Shown: one piece after another, positions 1 to 5,741 of the stretch | Layout: each line of letters opens with the position of its first letter | Position numbering within the stretch: the first letter of the stretch is position 1 | From: Spirochaetales bacterium Spiro_01 | GTDB lineage: Bacteria; Spirochaetota; Spirochaetia; Sphaerochaetales; Sphaerochaetaceae | Assembly (NCBI GenBank): GCA_001604265.1 | Contig: LVBC01000106.1 | Coordinates: 1 to 5,771 of the forward strand | Reading direction: 5' to 3' | DNA: 5,771 bases | Program-made: the position numbers and the translations under genes | The notes under the pieces: model-generated | Databases searched by the model: none | Told to the model about the DNA's origin: nothing | What the model saw: only the letters and a program-made list of their open reading frames with translations

Positions 1-59
1 CCTTAGGCTGTTCCCGCAGTGGACTTTCACCACCAAGTTGTTGCCCATGCAGGGCAAAC
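1..59 (-). mobile_element. 5' end of a group IIC (class C) self-splicing intron, partial
   Basis: Read on the minus strand from 59, the sequence begins GTTTGCCCTGCATGGGCAAC and continues with GGTGGTGAAAGTCCAC. From memory, this follows closely the start of domain I of the Oceanobacillus iheyensis group IIC intron (GUGUGCCCGGCAUGGG, then GGGUGAGAGUCCC). Both small helices are conserved as structure: TTGCCC/GGGCAA (57-52 with 46-41) and GTGG/CCAC (33-30 with 22-19). Position 59 is the inferred 5' splice site: the exon ends ATTTTAT and the intron starts GTTTG, one base off the usual GUGYG. The location just past a terminator hairpin is what class C introns choose. The rest of the ribozyme and any reverse transcriptase/maturase ORF lie left of the window, so it is unknown whether the intron is complete or active. 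Family resemblance is strong by eye, but no covariance search was possible. Confidence 0.78.
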
Positions 60-61
60 AT

Positions 62-99
62 AAAATCGGAGGGTATTCACTGGAATACCCTCCGGTTTT
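62..99 (-). terminator. Rho-independent terminator, target site of the intron
   Basis: A perfect 12-bp inverted repeat (67-78 with 83-94) closes a 4-nt loop. On the minus strand it is followed by ATTTTAT, and on the plus strand by GTTTTGG, so it could work both ways. On the minus strand it lies 11 bp after the TAA of the ORF fragment at 105-203, which makes it that gene's natural terminator. The base after its U-tract region is the inferred first base of the group IIC intron, so the hairpin and TTTTAT would be the 5' exon recognition structure (stem plus IBS1). Confidence 0.88.
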
Positions 100-104
100 G
101 GTGA

Positions 105-203
105 TTATCGTGCGTCTATCCGAATTTTTGACTTTGCGGCCCGTTTCCGTTCCTTTTCGGCATGTTCCTGCTGGTAAGCTGCCTCTAATATTCTGTCCAC
201 CAT
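105..203 (-). pseudogene. 3' fragment of an unidentified gene truncated by the IS
   Basis: The minus strand is open from 221 to a TAA at 107-105. From the ATG at 203 it reads 32 residues, beginning MVDRILEAAYQQEHAEKERK and ending SKIRIDAR: a short helix followed by a highly basic tail. It ends just before a strong terminator, as a real gene end would. No ribosome-binding site precedes the ATG, and the IS inverted repeat begins at 204, so I read it as the C-terminus of a longer gene whose 5' part is gone. The other side of the IS is pheT, so the missing part is not in this window. Arg codons are CGG, CGG, CGG, CGA and AGA, and Glu is mostly GAA, unlike the AGG/AGA and GAG preference of pheST and the transposase. 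This suggests foreign origin, though on few codons. I do not recognise the family. Confidence 0.5.
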
Positions 204-215
204 ACTTTTGCAGTT
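204..215 (+). repeat. Left terminal inverted repeat of the IS
   Basis: ACTTTTGCAGTT here matches the reverse complement of 2320-2331 (ACTTTTACAGTT) with one G/A difference. Resemblance continues inward with a gap: GTTAAATCAA at 221-230 against GTTAAGGTCAA from the right end. The region is AT-rich, so chance agreement is not excluded. Confidence 0.55.
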
Positions 216-249
216 AGTTTGTTAAATCAATAATAGTTAATTCCATACG

Positions 250-275
250 CCAGCAGTAAATGCTGGTATATTTTT
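250..275 (+). terminator. Terminator-like hairpin in the IS leader (read-in block)
   Basis: CCAGCA (250-255) pairs perfectly with TGCTGG (261-266) around a 5-nt loop, and TTTTT follows at 271-275. The hairpin lies inside the left end of the IS, upstream of both the promoter at 302-330 and the transposase start. A transcript entering from the left would meet it before the transposase gene, whereas the element's own promoter starts downstream of it. The stem is short at six base pairs, so termination may be partial. An alternative is a structured transposase-binding or translation-sequestering element. Confidence 0.45.
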
Positions 276-301
276 GCCCTTTTCTTAAAATCTTTTTCTG
301 T

Positions 302-330
302 TTGCCTATGTTTTCCTATTTACATCTAAT
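302..330 (+). promoter_or_regulatory. Sigma70-type promoter of the transposase gene
   Basis: TTGCCT (302-307) and TCTAAT (325-330) are separated by 17 bp. They match the consensus hexamers at 4 of 6 and 5 of 6 positions with ideal spacing. Transcription would start near 337, leaving a short leader of about 29 nt with the Shine-Dalgarno site AAGGAG at 354-359. This is a prediction from motif and position only. Confidence 0.5.
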
Positions 331-365
331 TCATTCCGTGGTAACATTATATCAAGGAGAGCTCT

Positions 366-2228
366 ATGGCATTCGTCGTTCAGAAGATACCCCTCAGGAA
401 TGGGGATGTGACTTTCAATATCTCGCAGGTATCTAGGATCCCTGGGTCCAAGACAAGGCAGAAGAAGGTATCCGTTGAGAAGTACAGGAGGTCCGAACTC
501 GTCCGAGAGGGCAGGGATCCGGAGGAATTCATAGAGGAAAGGCTCAGGGCGCTCAGGGAGGAGGCTGCGGCAGATACGAAGACCATAAGCTACAAGGTGG
601 ACCTTTCCCGCAGGCTGGAGCTGTCGGGCGATGGAAATCTCGGGGCCAGTTCGCTGGTGCTCAACCTGGGCTATGCGGCCTATTCGAAGCTCTACCACAT
701 GCTGGAGCTGGACTATCTGGTGAATGCCAGGAGGAAGCATGTGAAGGCGAAGTACAACATGAATGTGCTCTTCCAGCATCTTGTCTACTCCAGACTCCTC
801 TGGCCCGACTCGAAGCTGGGCACATGGGAGGACAGGAACCGCTTCTACGGCGGCACGGACTACAGGCTTTCCGACGTATACAGATGCATGGACAACATAC
901 TGGAATGGAGAGAGGACATCCTCAGGCAGATGGACAGGAGCATAAGGAGGACATTCGGGAGGAAGGGTACCGTAATCTTCTACGATGTGACGAACTACTA
1001 CTTCGAGCTCGACAGGGAGGACGGAGAGGACGGACTCAGGGCGAGGGGCGCGAGCAAGGAGCACAGGCCGGAGCCGATAGTCCAGATGGGACTCTTCATG
1101 GACGAGCTGGGGCTGCCAATAACATACGAGCTATTCAGGGGGAACACCAACGACAGCATCACGATGCCCGGCGCCATGGACAGCAGCATCATAGACTTCA
1201 CCGACAGCAGGAAGATAGTCGTTGCCGACAAGGGCATGATGAGCTACTACAACATACTCAAGATACGGCAGGAAAGGAACGGCTATGTGATAAGCCAGTC
1301 GGTAAGGAAGGCCGATAGGGACACGAAGGCCTTCGCGCTCTCGGACGAGGGCTGGACCGTCACCAGGGACAGCGAGGGGGATGTCGTGTACAGGATCAAG
1401 GAGCGCATAGTCCCTAGGAGGGCCAGCGCCTATGGCGACGTGGACAGCAGCAGGCACAGTGGCACATACAACGAGCGCCAGGTCTTCATCTGGAGCAGGA
1501 AGTATTCGCAGAGGGCAAGGTACGACAGAAAGAAGGCCATAGAGGATGCGAAGGACTGCCTCGGCACGAGGCCGAGGGACTTCAAGGATTCCGACTACGG
1601 GAAGAACAGATACCTGGTCAAGAAGGCGGTAAAGGGAAACGAGACCATAGAGCATGACAGGTGCGTATACGAGTTCGACAGCAGGCAGCTGGAAGAGGAC
1701 GAGATGTACGACGGCTACTACATCATCTGCACCAATGTGCTCGGAGTGGAGAACGAGGGCGACATCAGGAAGGACAGACCAGAGAACTGGGCCTACTACA
1801 GGGAGAGCGACGGATTCCTGGTCATGAACCACATCGTACCTGCATCGGAGATAGCCGAGATATACGGAGGACTGTGGAAGATAGAGGAGACATTCAAGGT
1901 GACCAAGACCGCGATGATAAATCTCCGTCCAGTGTTCCACAGTCTGCAGGACAGGATAAGGGCGCATTTCCTCATCTGCTTCGTCTCCCTGGTGCTCGAA
2001 AGGCTCCTGGAATACAAGCTCGAGTGGAAATACTCGTCCAGATCGCTGCAGAAGTCGCTCTCGAGCTTCAATGCGGTGAATCTTGCAGATTCGAACATCT
2101 ACCAGGTCTCATACTACGATTCGATAATAAAGGATGTGGTCGAGACGATGGAGCTGGGCATAACAGAACAGTTCCTGAGACAGAGCGACATAAGGAAGAT
2201 AATGGGACAGACAAAGAAAATTGATTGA
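366..2228 (+). CDS. IS1634-type DDE transposase
   Basis: This is the cut-and-paste transposase of the element, an RNase H-fold DDE enzyme that would bind the inverted repeats and carry out DNA cleavage and strand transfer. The start is fixed by AAGGAG (354-359) six bases before the ATG. At 620 residues it is at the long end for the IS4 superfamily, as expected for IS1634-like members. Residues 1-75 are basic and helical, probably DNA-binding. The catalytic core shows D207 in VIFYDVTNYYFE and D288 in IVVADKGMM. A long insertion (about 300-490) follows, then E507 in YGGLWKIEETFKVTK. The last block fits the Y-(2)-R-(3)-E-(6)-K signature as Y500, L503, E507, K514, with leucine in the arginine position. 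Helices follow to the C-terminus. The frame is uninterrupted, so it may be active. AGG, AAG and GAG codons match pheST, but Ile is mostly ATA whereas pheST prefers ATC, consistent with separate ancestry. Confidence 0.92.
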   Translation: MAFVVQKIPLRNGDVTFNISQVSRIPGSKTRQKKVSVEKYRRSELVREGRDPEEFIEERLRALREEAAADTKTISYKVDLSRRLELSGDGNLGASSLVLNLGYAAYSKLYHMLELDYLVNARRKHVKAKYNMNVLFQHLVYSRLLWPDSKLGTWEDRNRFYGGTDYRLSDVYRCMDNILEWREDILRQMDRSIRRTFGRKGTVIFYDVTNYYFELDREDGEDGLRARGASKEHRPEPIVQMGLFMDELGLPITYELFRGNTNDSITMPGAMDSSIIDFTDSRKIVVADKGMMSYYNILKIRQERNGYVISQSVRKADRDTKAFALSDEGWTVTRDSEGDVVYRIKERIVPRRASAYGDVDSSRHSGTYNERQVFIWSRKYSQRARYDRKKAIEDAKDCLGTRPRDFKDSDYGKNRYLVKKAVKGNETIEHDRCVYEFDSRQLEEDEMYDGYYIICTNVLGVENEGDIRKDRPENWAYYRESDGFLVMNHIVPASEIAEIYGGLWKIEETFKVTKTAMINLRPVFHSLQDRIRAHFLICFVSLVLERLLEYKLEWKYSSRSLQKSLSSFNAVNLADSNIYQVSYYDSIIKDVVETMELGITEQFLRQSDIRKIMGQTKKID

Positions 2229-2274
2229 GAACCTGTTACTGGCAAACAATTAAATACTTTTGATATTTTTAAAT

Positions 2275-2310
2275 AATGGCATGTATTGTAACGAATTACA
2301 TGCCATTTTT
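2275..2310 (+). terminator. Terminator of the transposase gene
   Basis: AATGGCATGTA (2275-2285) pairs perfectly over 11 bp with TACATGCCATT (2297-2307) around an 11-nt loop, and five T residues lie at 2306-2310. It begins 46 bp after the transposase stop and is inside the right end of the element. It faces the pheT terminator, so the two genes are convergent and each is separately terminated. Confidence 0.8.
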
Positions 2311-2319
2311 GACCTTAAC

Positions 2320-2331
2320 AACTGTAAAAGT
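2320..2331 (-). repeat. Right terminal inverted repeat of the IS
   Basis: AACTGTAAAAGT is the inverted partner of 204-215 (11 of 12 positions). It lies just outside the transposase terminator and 28 bp short of the pheT terminator, a sensible place for an element end. The exact outer base is uncertain because no target duplication is visible. Confidence 0.55.
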
Positions 2332-2359
2332 CAGGAAAGGAAGGAAAAAGAGTAAAGAC

Positions 2360-2387
2360 AAAAATGAGGACTCCGAAGAGTCCCCAT
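2360..2387 (-). terminator. Terminator of the pheS-pheT operon
   Basis: On the minus strand, ATGGGGACTC (2387-2378) and GAGTCCTCAT (2373-2364) form a 10-bp stem with one G-U pair, closed by a very stable UUCG loop and followed by TTTTT ending at 2360. It starts 18 bp after the pheT stop codon. It is intact despite the nearby insertion, so the operon should still end normally. Confidence 0.92.
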
Positions 2388-2405
2388 CAATGCTTGACCG
2401 TTCGA

Positions 2406-4097
2406 TCAGTGCATCATATCGAGATCTATCTCGCACATGATTGCAGGCATGCCGCAGCCCCAGCTCTCGAGAACCTGTGGGTGGACCTCACCGAAGAGAC
2501 CTACCTCCTGTCCATCGACAACTATCCTTGCGCATCTGCCAGGGATGAAGCGACCATCCTCTCCTACTGCAGCAAGCTGATACTCCTTCTTGAGGAAGTA
2601 CATCAGTGTCTGAATGAGAGAACATGCCTCATTGTAGCCTACCTGGTTGTCTGCATACATGAAACCAAGATGATTCTTGGTAACTGTACCACTGTTGTCC
2701 CTCTCGTCCTTGTAGCAGACCTTGCCGATCTCGAAGATCTTATGAGGGTATGCTGCGTGGCCGGATACGGATTCCGATTCCATCAGGGAAGGCATGATAG
2801 AAGGTCTTACGACCTCGTAGTTCTCGCTCATTGGATTTGCGATGAATACCACCTTCTCATCGGAGATGTGCATGTTGTCGACGTACTCCTTCCTGGAGCC
2901 GAGGTAGTTGTACATCATCTCCTGGAAGCCGAGACCTACCATCAGAGTCTTCACCTTCCTTGCATACTCTTCAGCTGGGCTTACATTGCCCTTTGTGAAG
3001 GCTGCAGGAAGAACTGGAGCGAAGTTCATCAGGCCGTGGCCGATCATCACATCCTCTGTGATATCTGCAGCGTGCAGGAAGTCGTTCCTGTACTCTGGGC
3101 AGGTGATGGAGATGACTCCATTCTCGCACTTTGAAGGAACGCCCATCCTTGTGAGGGATGCGACGCACTCCTTGTCATCGAGATACTCGCCCATCTTCTT
3201 CTCCACCTCTTCGAGAGTGCAGTCTGGAGCACTCTGGAAGTAGTATGGAACTGTGATCTCTGTTCCGTACTTCGTCTCCTTTGGAAGCCTTACCTTTACA
3301 GGGAGAATCTCGAAGCCCATATCTGCCATATCACAGCTCATGATGGATGCAGTAAGAAGAAGGTCGTCAAGGATAGGACCGGACATCTCTATGAAGAGGT
3401 CTGTATCGCCGACCTCGACTGCACCTACATCGGCACTGTTGATGACAGGTGGGAAGGAGAGAGCCCTTCCTGCATCATCATAGAGGTATGGGAAGAGCGG
3501 CTTGTCCTCGACAAGGTGCGCATACTCGATTCCCTTTGGATGCTTCTTCAGTATCTCCCTGAGAGTCATCCTCTCTTCAGAGTGGAGCGGAACGAAGCTC
3601 GTCTTGTCAGGATCTGCACCCTTGTAGTGGACTGGGTACTTGATCAGGTTGCTTCTGTAGATACCGAGTGCGATTGTCTTTCTCTTTCTTCCGAAGTTGA
3701 AGCAGAGCTTCTCCTGCGAGTTGATAAGGGCAAGCAGGATATCCTCGGTCACCTCCCTGCCTCTTGCGGCAAAGGCGATTGAGAAGTCCCTGATCCCGAT
3801 TGCAGATGGGTCGTCGATGATCATCCTCTCTCCACTGTCCTTTGTGACATCCTTGGAGGAGAAGAAGTCGTACTTCCTTATCTTCCCTGTCTCGTAGGTG
3901 CTGAGGGCTCTTGCAACACCGGCAGCAGACCAGAGGTCCGGGCGGTTCGTATCGTTGAGCTCGATCTTTACAGTACCATCGTCATGGCCATCCAGCTCTG
4001 CCTTTGCGACAGGGAAGATGTCCAGCATCTCGTCATCTGTATATGAGCGACCACAGAGGTCGAAGAATAGTTTTTCGGATACTTCAATCTTTGGCAT
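2406..4097 (-). CDS. pheT: Phenylalanyl-tRNA synthetase beta subunit, archaeal/spirochaetal type
   Basis: This is the beta subunit of the cytoplasmic (alpha-beta)2 enzyme that charges tRNA-Phe. Beta contributes tRNA binding and hydrolytic editing of mis-attached tyrosine. At 563 residues it has the length of archaeal/eukaryotic-type subunits, not the roughly 800 of ordinary bacterial PheT: the N-terminal EMAP-like tRNA-binding domain and the C-terminal anticodon-binding (FDX-ACB) domain are absent. Visible parts, in order: B1 region 1-90 (IELNDTNRPDLWSAAGVARAL at 45-65); B3/B4 editing domain about 95-270 (ALGIYRSNLIKYPVHY; FPPVINSADVGAVEVGDTDL at 215-234); B5 domain about 275-360 (YRNDFLHAADITEDVMIGHG at 336-355); catalytic-like domain 365-563 (NPMSENYEVVRPSIMPSLMES; GEVHPQVLESWG). 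The ATG follows the pheS stop after one base and has AAGGGG eight bases upstream inside the end of pheS. The gene is intact and followed by a strong terminator. Confidence 0.96.
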   Translation of the reverse strand: MPKIEVSEKLFFDLCGRSYTDDEMLDIFPVAKAELDGHDDGTVKIELNDTNRPDLWSAAGVARALSTYETGKIRKYDFFSSKDVTKDSGERMIIDDPSAIGIRDFSIAFAARGREVTEDILLALINSQEKLCFNFGRKRKTIALGIYRSNLIKYPVHYKGADPDKTSFVPLHSEERMTLREILKKHPKGIEYAHLVEDKPLFPYLYDDAGRALSFPPVINSADVGAVEVGDTDLFIEMSGPILDDLLLTASIMSCDMADMGFEILPVKVRLPKETKYGTEITVPYYFQSAPDCTLEEVEKKMGEYLDDKECVASLTRMGVPSKCENGVISITCPEYRNDFLHAADITEDVMIGHGLMNFAPVLPAAFTKGNVSPAEEYARKVKTLMVGLGFQEMMYNYLGSRKEYVDNMHISDEKVVFIANPMSENYEVVRPSIMPSLMESESVSGHAAYPHKIFEIGKVCYKDERDNSGTVTKNHLGFMYADNQVGYNEACSLIQTLMYFLKKEYQLAAVGEDGRFIPGRCARIVVDGQEVGLFGEVHPQVLESWGCGMPAIMCEIDLDMMH

Positions 4098-4098
4098 C

Positions 4099-5637
4099 TT
4101 AGTTTCCCCTTCTCATTCTTACGCTTTCGATATCTGGAGTGAACAGCTCTCTGATATCGGAAAGGCCAAGGTGCATAAGGGCCATACGGTCGATACCGAG
4201 ACCCCAGGCCAGTACTGGGCAGTCAAGTCCGAGAGACTTTGTCACCTCAGGGCGGAAGATACCCGAGCCACCGAGCTCGAACCAGCCAAGCTTTGGATGC
4301 TTGATGTGGACCTCGATACTTGGTTCAGTGAATGGGAAGTAGCCTGGTACGTACTTTACCTCTTCGGCACCTGCAACCTCCTCTGCGAACATCTTGAGAA
4401 GACCGAGCAGGTTCTTCAGGTTCACATCGTCACCTACTACGATACCCTCTGTCTGATAGAAGTCTGCACCGTGGGTAGCATCGACCTGGTCGTATCTGAA
4501 GCATCTTGCGATACCGAAGTACTTTCCTGGGACACTTGCCTTCGGAAGCTGGTGTGCAGAGAGAACTGTACCCTGGCTTCTCATGACCTGTCTTCTGGTA
4601 AATTCATGGTCGAATGTATATCCCCAGCCTCTCGAACCGGTATCTCCACCATCCTCATGTGCCTTTGCTACCCTGCTGAGCCATGGCTCCTCGATTGCGC
4701 GGCAGTGCACTGGATCCTTGATGTAGTAGACATCGTGGATATCTCTTGCAGAGTGGAACTGTGGCATGAAGAGTGCATCTCCATTCCAGAACTCGTTCTC
4801 CACAAGTGGTCCGTCGAACTCCTCGAAGCCGAGGGAGACAAGCTTGTCCTTTACCCACTGGAGGTAATCGCCATAGGCGTTGGTCCTGCCGGGGATTATC
4901 CTGGATGTAGGAGCATTCAGGCCATATGGGCGGAATGAACCATTCTTCCAGGAGCCGGATGATAGCATCTGAGGTGTGAGAAGACCGAACTCTTCTCCTG
5001 TGATGTTAGCCTTTATGAGGTCTTTCTTTGCAGCATCACCGGTCTCTGTCAGGGAATAGACGACATCCTCCTTCTCGATCAGCTTGAAGGTGGAGGAAGC
5101 GGCGCCCCTCTTCTTTGCAAGTGTGGAGATGACCTTCTTCTCCTCAGCTGAGAGAGTGTCCTCTCTGAGCGGTGCAGCTACTGCCTTCTCCATAAGGCCT
5201 CTTGCGGCCTTGATATCAGCAGGAACCTCATCTGTTACAAGCTGGGCCTTCCTCTCTTCGTTGAGTCTTGCGGCCTTTGCCTTTGTCAGCTGGCCAAAGG
5301 AGGAGCCGACATCGCTCTGCTCGAGCGAAAGGGCTGCTGCGATCTCAGGGAGCGCAGAAGGACCATTATCCTTGAGGAAGTTGAAGATTCTCTCTACAGG
5401 GAGGCCATTCTTGCACTGTTCATTGCCTGTCTCCGTGAGTTCGTAGAGAACGTACTTCTCTCTGCTCTTCTCTACCAGGCACTCCTTTGCACAGAGCCAG
5501 GAGAAGGCCTGATTGCACTGTCCGACCTTGTAGTCGAGCTCCCTGATAAGACGCTCTGCAGTGATATCCTCACCAAGTGCGACATGTCTCAGGACCTTGA
5601 CTTCGAGCGGATGCAGATTCTTTACATCGATATCCAT
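4099..5637 (-). CDS. pheS: Phenylalanyl-tRNA synthetase alpha subunit, archaeal/spirochaetal type
   Basis: This is the catalytic subunit of PheRS, a class II aminoacyl-tRNA synthetase that activates phenylalanine with ATP and transfers it to the 2'-OH of tRNA-Phe. With the ATG at 5637 it has 512 residues, the archaeal/eukaryotic length, against about 330-350 for ordinary bacterial PheS. Residues 1-210 are the winged-helix-type N-terminal region (LHPLEVKVLRHVALGEDIT; AFSWLCAKECLV; YELTETGNE, with a second similar unit ending YSLTETGD at 194-201). The class II core follows: motif 1 region around GPLVENEFWNGDALFMPQFH (276-295), a strand with RSQGTVLSAHQL (353-364), motif 2 ARCFRYDQVDATHGADFYQTEG (377-398), and motif 3 GLGIDRMAL (479-487), with the preceding FELGGSGIFRPEV at 453-465. 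DATH.A.F.Q.EG is typical of the archaeal group. It is the first gene of the pheS-pheT unit. Spirochaetes are known for this type, hence the suggested host. Confidence 0.96.
   Translation of the reverse strand: MDIDVKNLHPLEVKVLRHVALGEDITAERLIRELDYKVGQCNQAFSWLCAKECLVEKSREKYVLYELTETGNEQCKNGLPVERIFNFLKDNGPSALPEIAAALSLEQSDVGSSFGQLTKAKAARLNEERKAQLVTDEVPADIKAARGLMEKAVAAPLREDTLSAEEKKVISTLAKKRGAASSTFKLIEKEDVVYSLTETGDAAKKDLIKANITGEEFGLLTPQMLSSGSWKNGSFRPYGLNAPTSRIIPGRTNAYGDYLQWVKDKLVSLGFEEFDGPLVENEFWNGDALFMPQFHSARDIHDVYYIKDPVHCRAIEEPWLSRVAKAHEDGGDTGSRGWGYTFDHEFTRRQVMRSQGTVLSAHQLPKASVPGKYFGIARCFRYDQVDATHGADFYQTEGIVVGDDVNLKNLLGLLKMFAEEVAGAEEVKYVPGYFPFTEPSIEVHIKHPKLGWFELGGSGIFRPEVTKSLGLDCPVLAWGLGIDRMALMHLGLSDIRELFTPDIESVRMRRGN
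4106..4111 (-). promoter_or_regulatory. Ribosome-binding site of pheT inside the end of pheS
   Basis: AAGGGG on the minus strand lies within the last codons of pheS (Arg-Arg-Gly), eight bases before the pheT ATG. The pheS stop TAA, one G and the pheT ATG read TAAGATG. A terminating ribosome would be placed on this site, so the two subunits are probably made by coupled translation in equal amounts. Confidence 0.8.
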
Positions 5638-5644
5638 ATGTTTT

Positions 5645-5650
5645 GCTCCC
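5645..5650 (-). promoter_or_regulatory. Shine-Dalgarno site that fixes the pheS start
   Basis: GGGAGC on the minus strand lies seven bases before the ATG at 5637-5635. The frame also has a TTG at 5652-5650, five codons upstream, but that codon overlaps this site and has no comparable site before it. The ATG start giving MDIDVKNLHP is therefore preferred over the TTG start giving MGAKHMDID. Confidence 0.75.
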
Positions 5651-5661
5651 AATAAGTCTAA

Positions 5662-5689
5662 AGCATGAAATGAAATTTCATTGACTCAA
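5662..5689 (-). promoter_or_regulatory. Weak candidate promoter of pheST
   Basis: On the minus strand TTGAGT (5689-5684) and CATGCT (5667-5662) are 16 bp apart, matching consensus at 4 of 6 and 3 of 6. A second possible -10, TATTAT, lies further upstream near 5697-5692 without a good -35 partner. The transcript leader would be only about 20 nt, too short for a T-box or peptide attenuator. The spacer is filled by the palindrome at 5669-5682. Confidence 0.25.
5669..5682. repeat. 14-bp perfect palindrome upstream of pheS
   Basis: AATGAAATTTCATT is its own reverse complement. It overlaps TTGACTCAA (5681-5689), itself a 4+1+4 palindrome. It sits between the weak promoter hexamers of pheS, a position fitting an operator for a dimeric repressor. 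No regulator is identified, and AT-rich palindromes of this size also occur by chance. Confidence 0.4.
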
Positions 5690-5700
5690 CAATAATAGTG

Positions 5701-5741
5701 TCTATCGCGAAAAAAAGGAAGACACCCCCTCTATCACGAAA
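5701..5741. repeat. Duplicated 12-mer TCTATC(G/A)CGAAA
   Basis: TCTATCGCGAAA (5701-5712) and TCTATCACGAAA (5730-5741) differ at one position and start 29 bp apart. The second copy spans the stop codon of the putative upstream gene; the first lies in the intergenic region. They could be a slippage duplication or paired binding sites upstream of pheS. Only the repeat itself is seen. Confidence 0.45.
5710..5732 (-). terminator. Weak terminator candidate of the upstream gene
   Basis: On the minus strand, AGAGGGGG, a 3-nt loop and CTTCC can pair using two G-U pairs, and seven T residues follow (5716-5710). It begins two bases after the TGA at 5736-5734. The stem is poor, so the U-run is the main evidence. 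Confidence 0.3.

Larger units (their letters stand above)
204..2331 (+). mobile_element. Insertion sequence, IS1634 group of the IS4 superfamily
   Basis: The element is about 2.1 kb with one transposase gene, as usual for this family. Its ends are set by a 12-bp inverted repeat matching at 11 of 12 positions (204-215 with 2320-2331). Inside are, in order, a terminator-like leader hairpin, a promoter, the 620-residue transposase and a terminator, giving an apparently intact autonomous unit. I cannot find a direct target duplication: the left flank ends GTCCACCAT and the right flank begins CAGGAAAGG. That suggests a deletion or recombination after insertion, or that the true ends are a few bases away. 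The insertion lies 28 bp beyond the pheT terminator. Confidence 0.72.

Noticed and set aside
2..217. Plus-strand frame open from the left edge to TAG at 215
   Set aside because: It reads through the intron end, the terminator hairpin, the opposite-strand gene tail and the IS repeat; openness is explained by chance, and the RNA structure and minus-strand readings fit better.
306..1064. 252-codon open frame on the minus strand inside the transposase gene, and a 278-codon one at 1131-1967
   Set aside because: They are antisense to a clear DDE transposase, have no Shine-Dalgarno support and give Val/Leu/Pro/His-rich translations typical of shadows of AGG/GAG-rich coding sequence.
2229..2274. Possible small gene or RNA between the transposase stop and its terminator
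   Set aside because: Only 46 bp of AT-rich sequence with no ribosome-binding site, stem or frame of note.
3898..4938. 346-codon plus-strand frame across pheT and pheS, and a 256-codon one at 2364-3134
   Set aside because: Both lie opposite well-supported synthetase genes and run through the gene junction or the operon terminator. Their translations are Cys/Trp/His-rich and unlike any protein family.
5638..5733. T-box riboswitch or leader-peptide attenuator controlling pheST
   Set aside because: There is no T-box consensus, no Phe-rich leader peptide, and less than 100 nt between the upstream stop and pheS.
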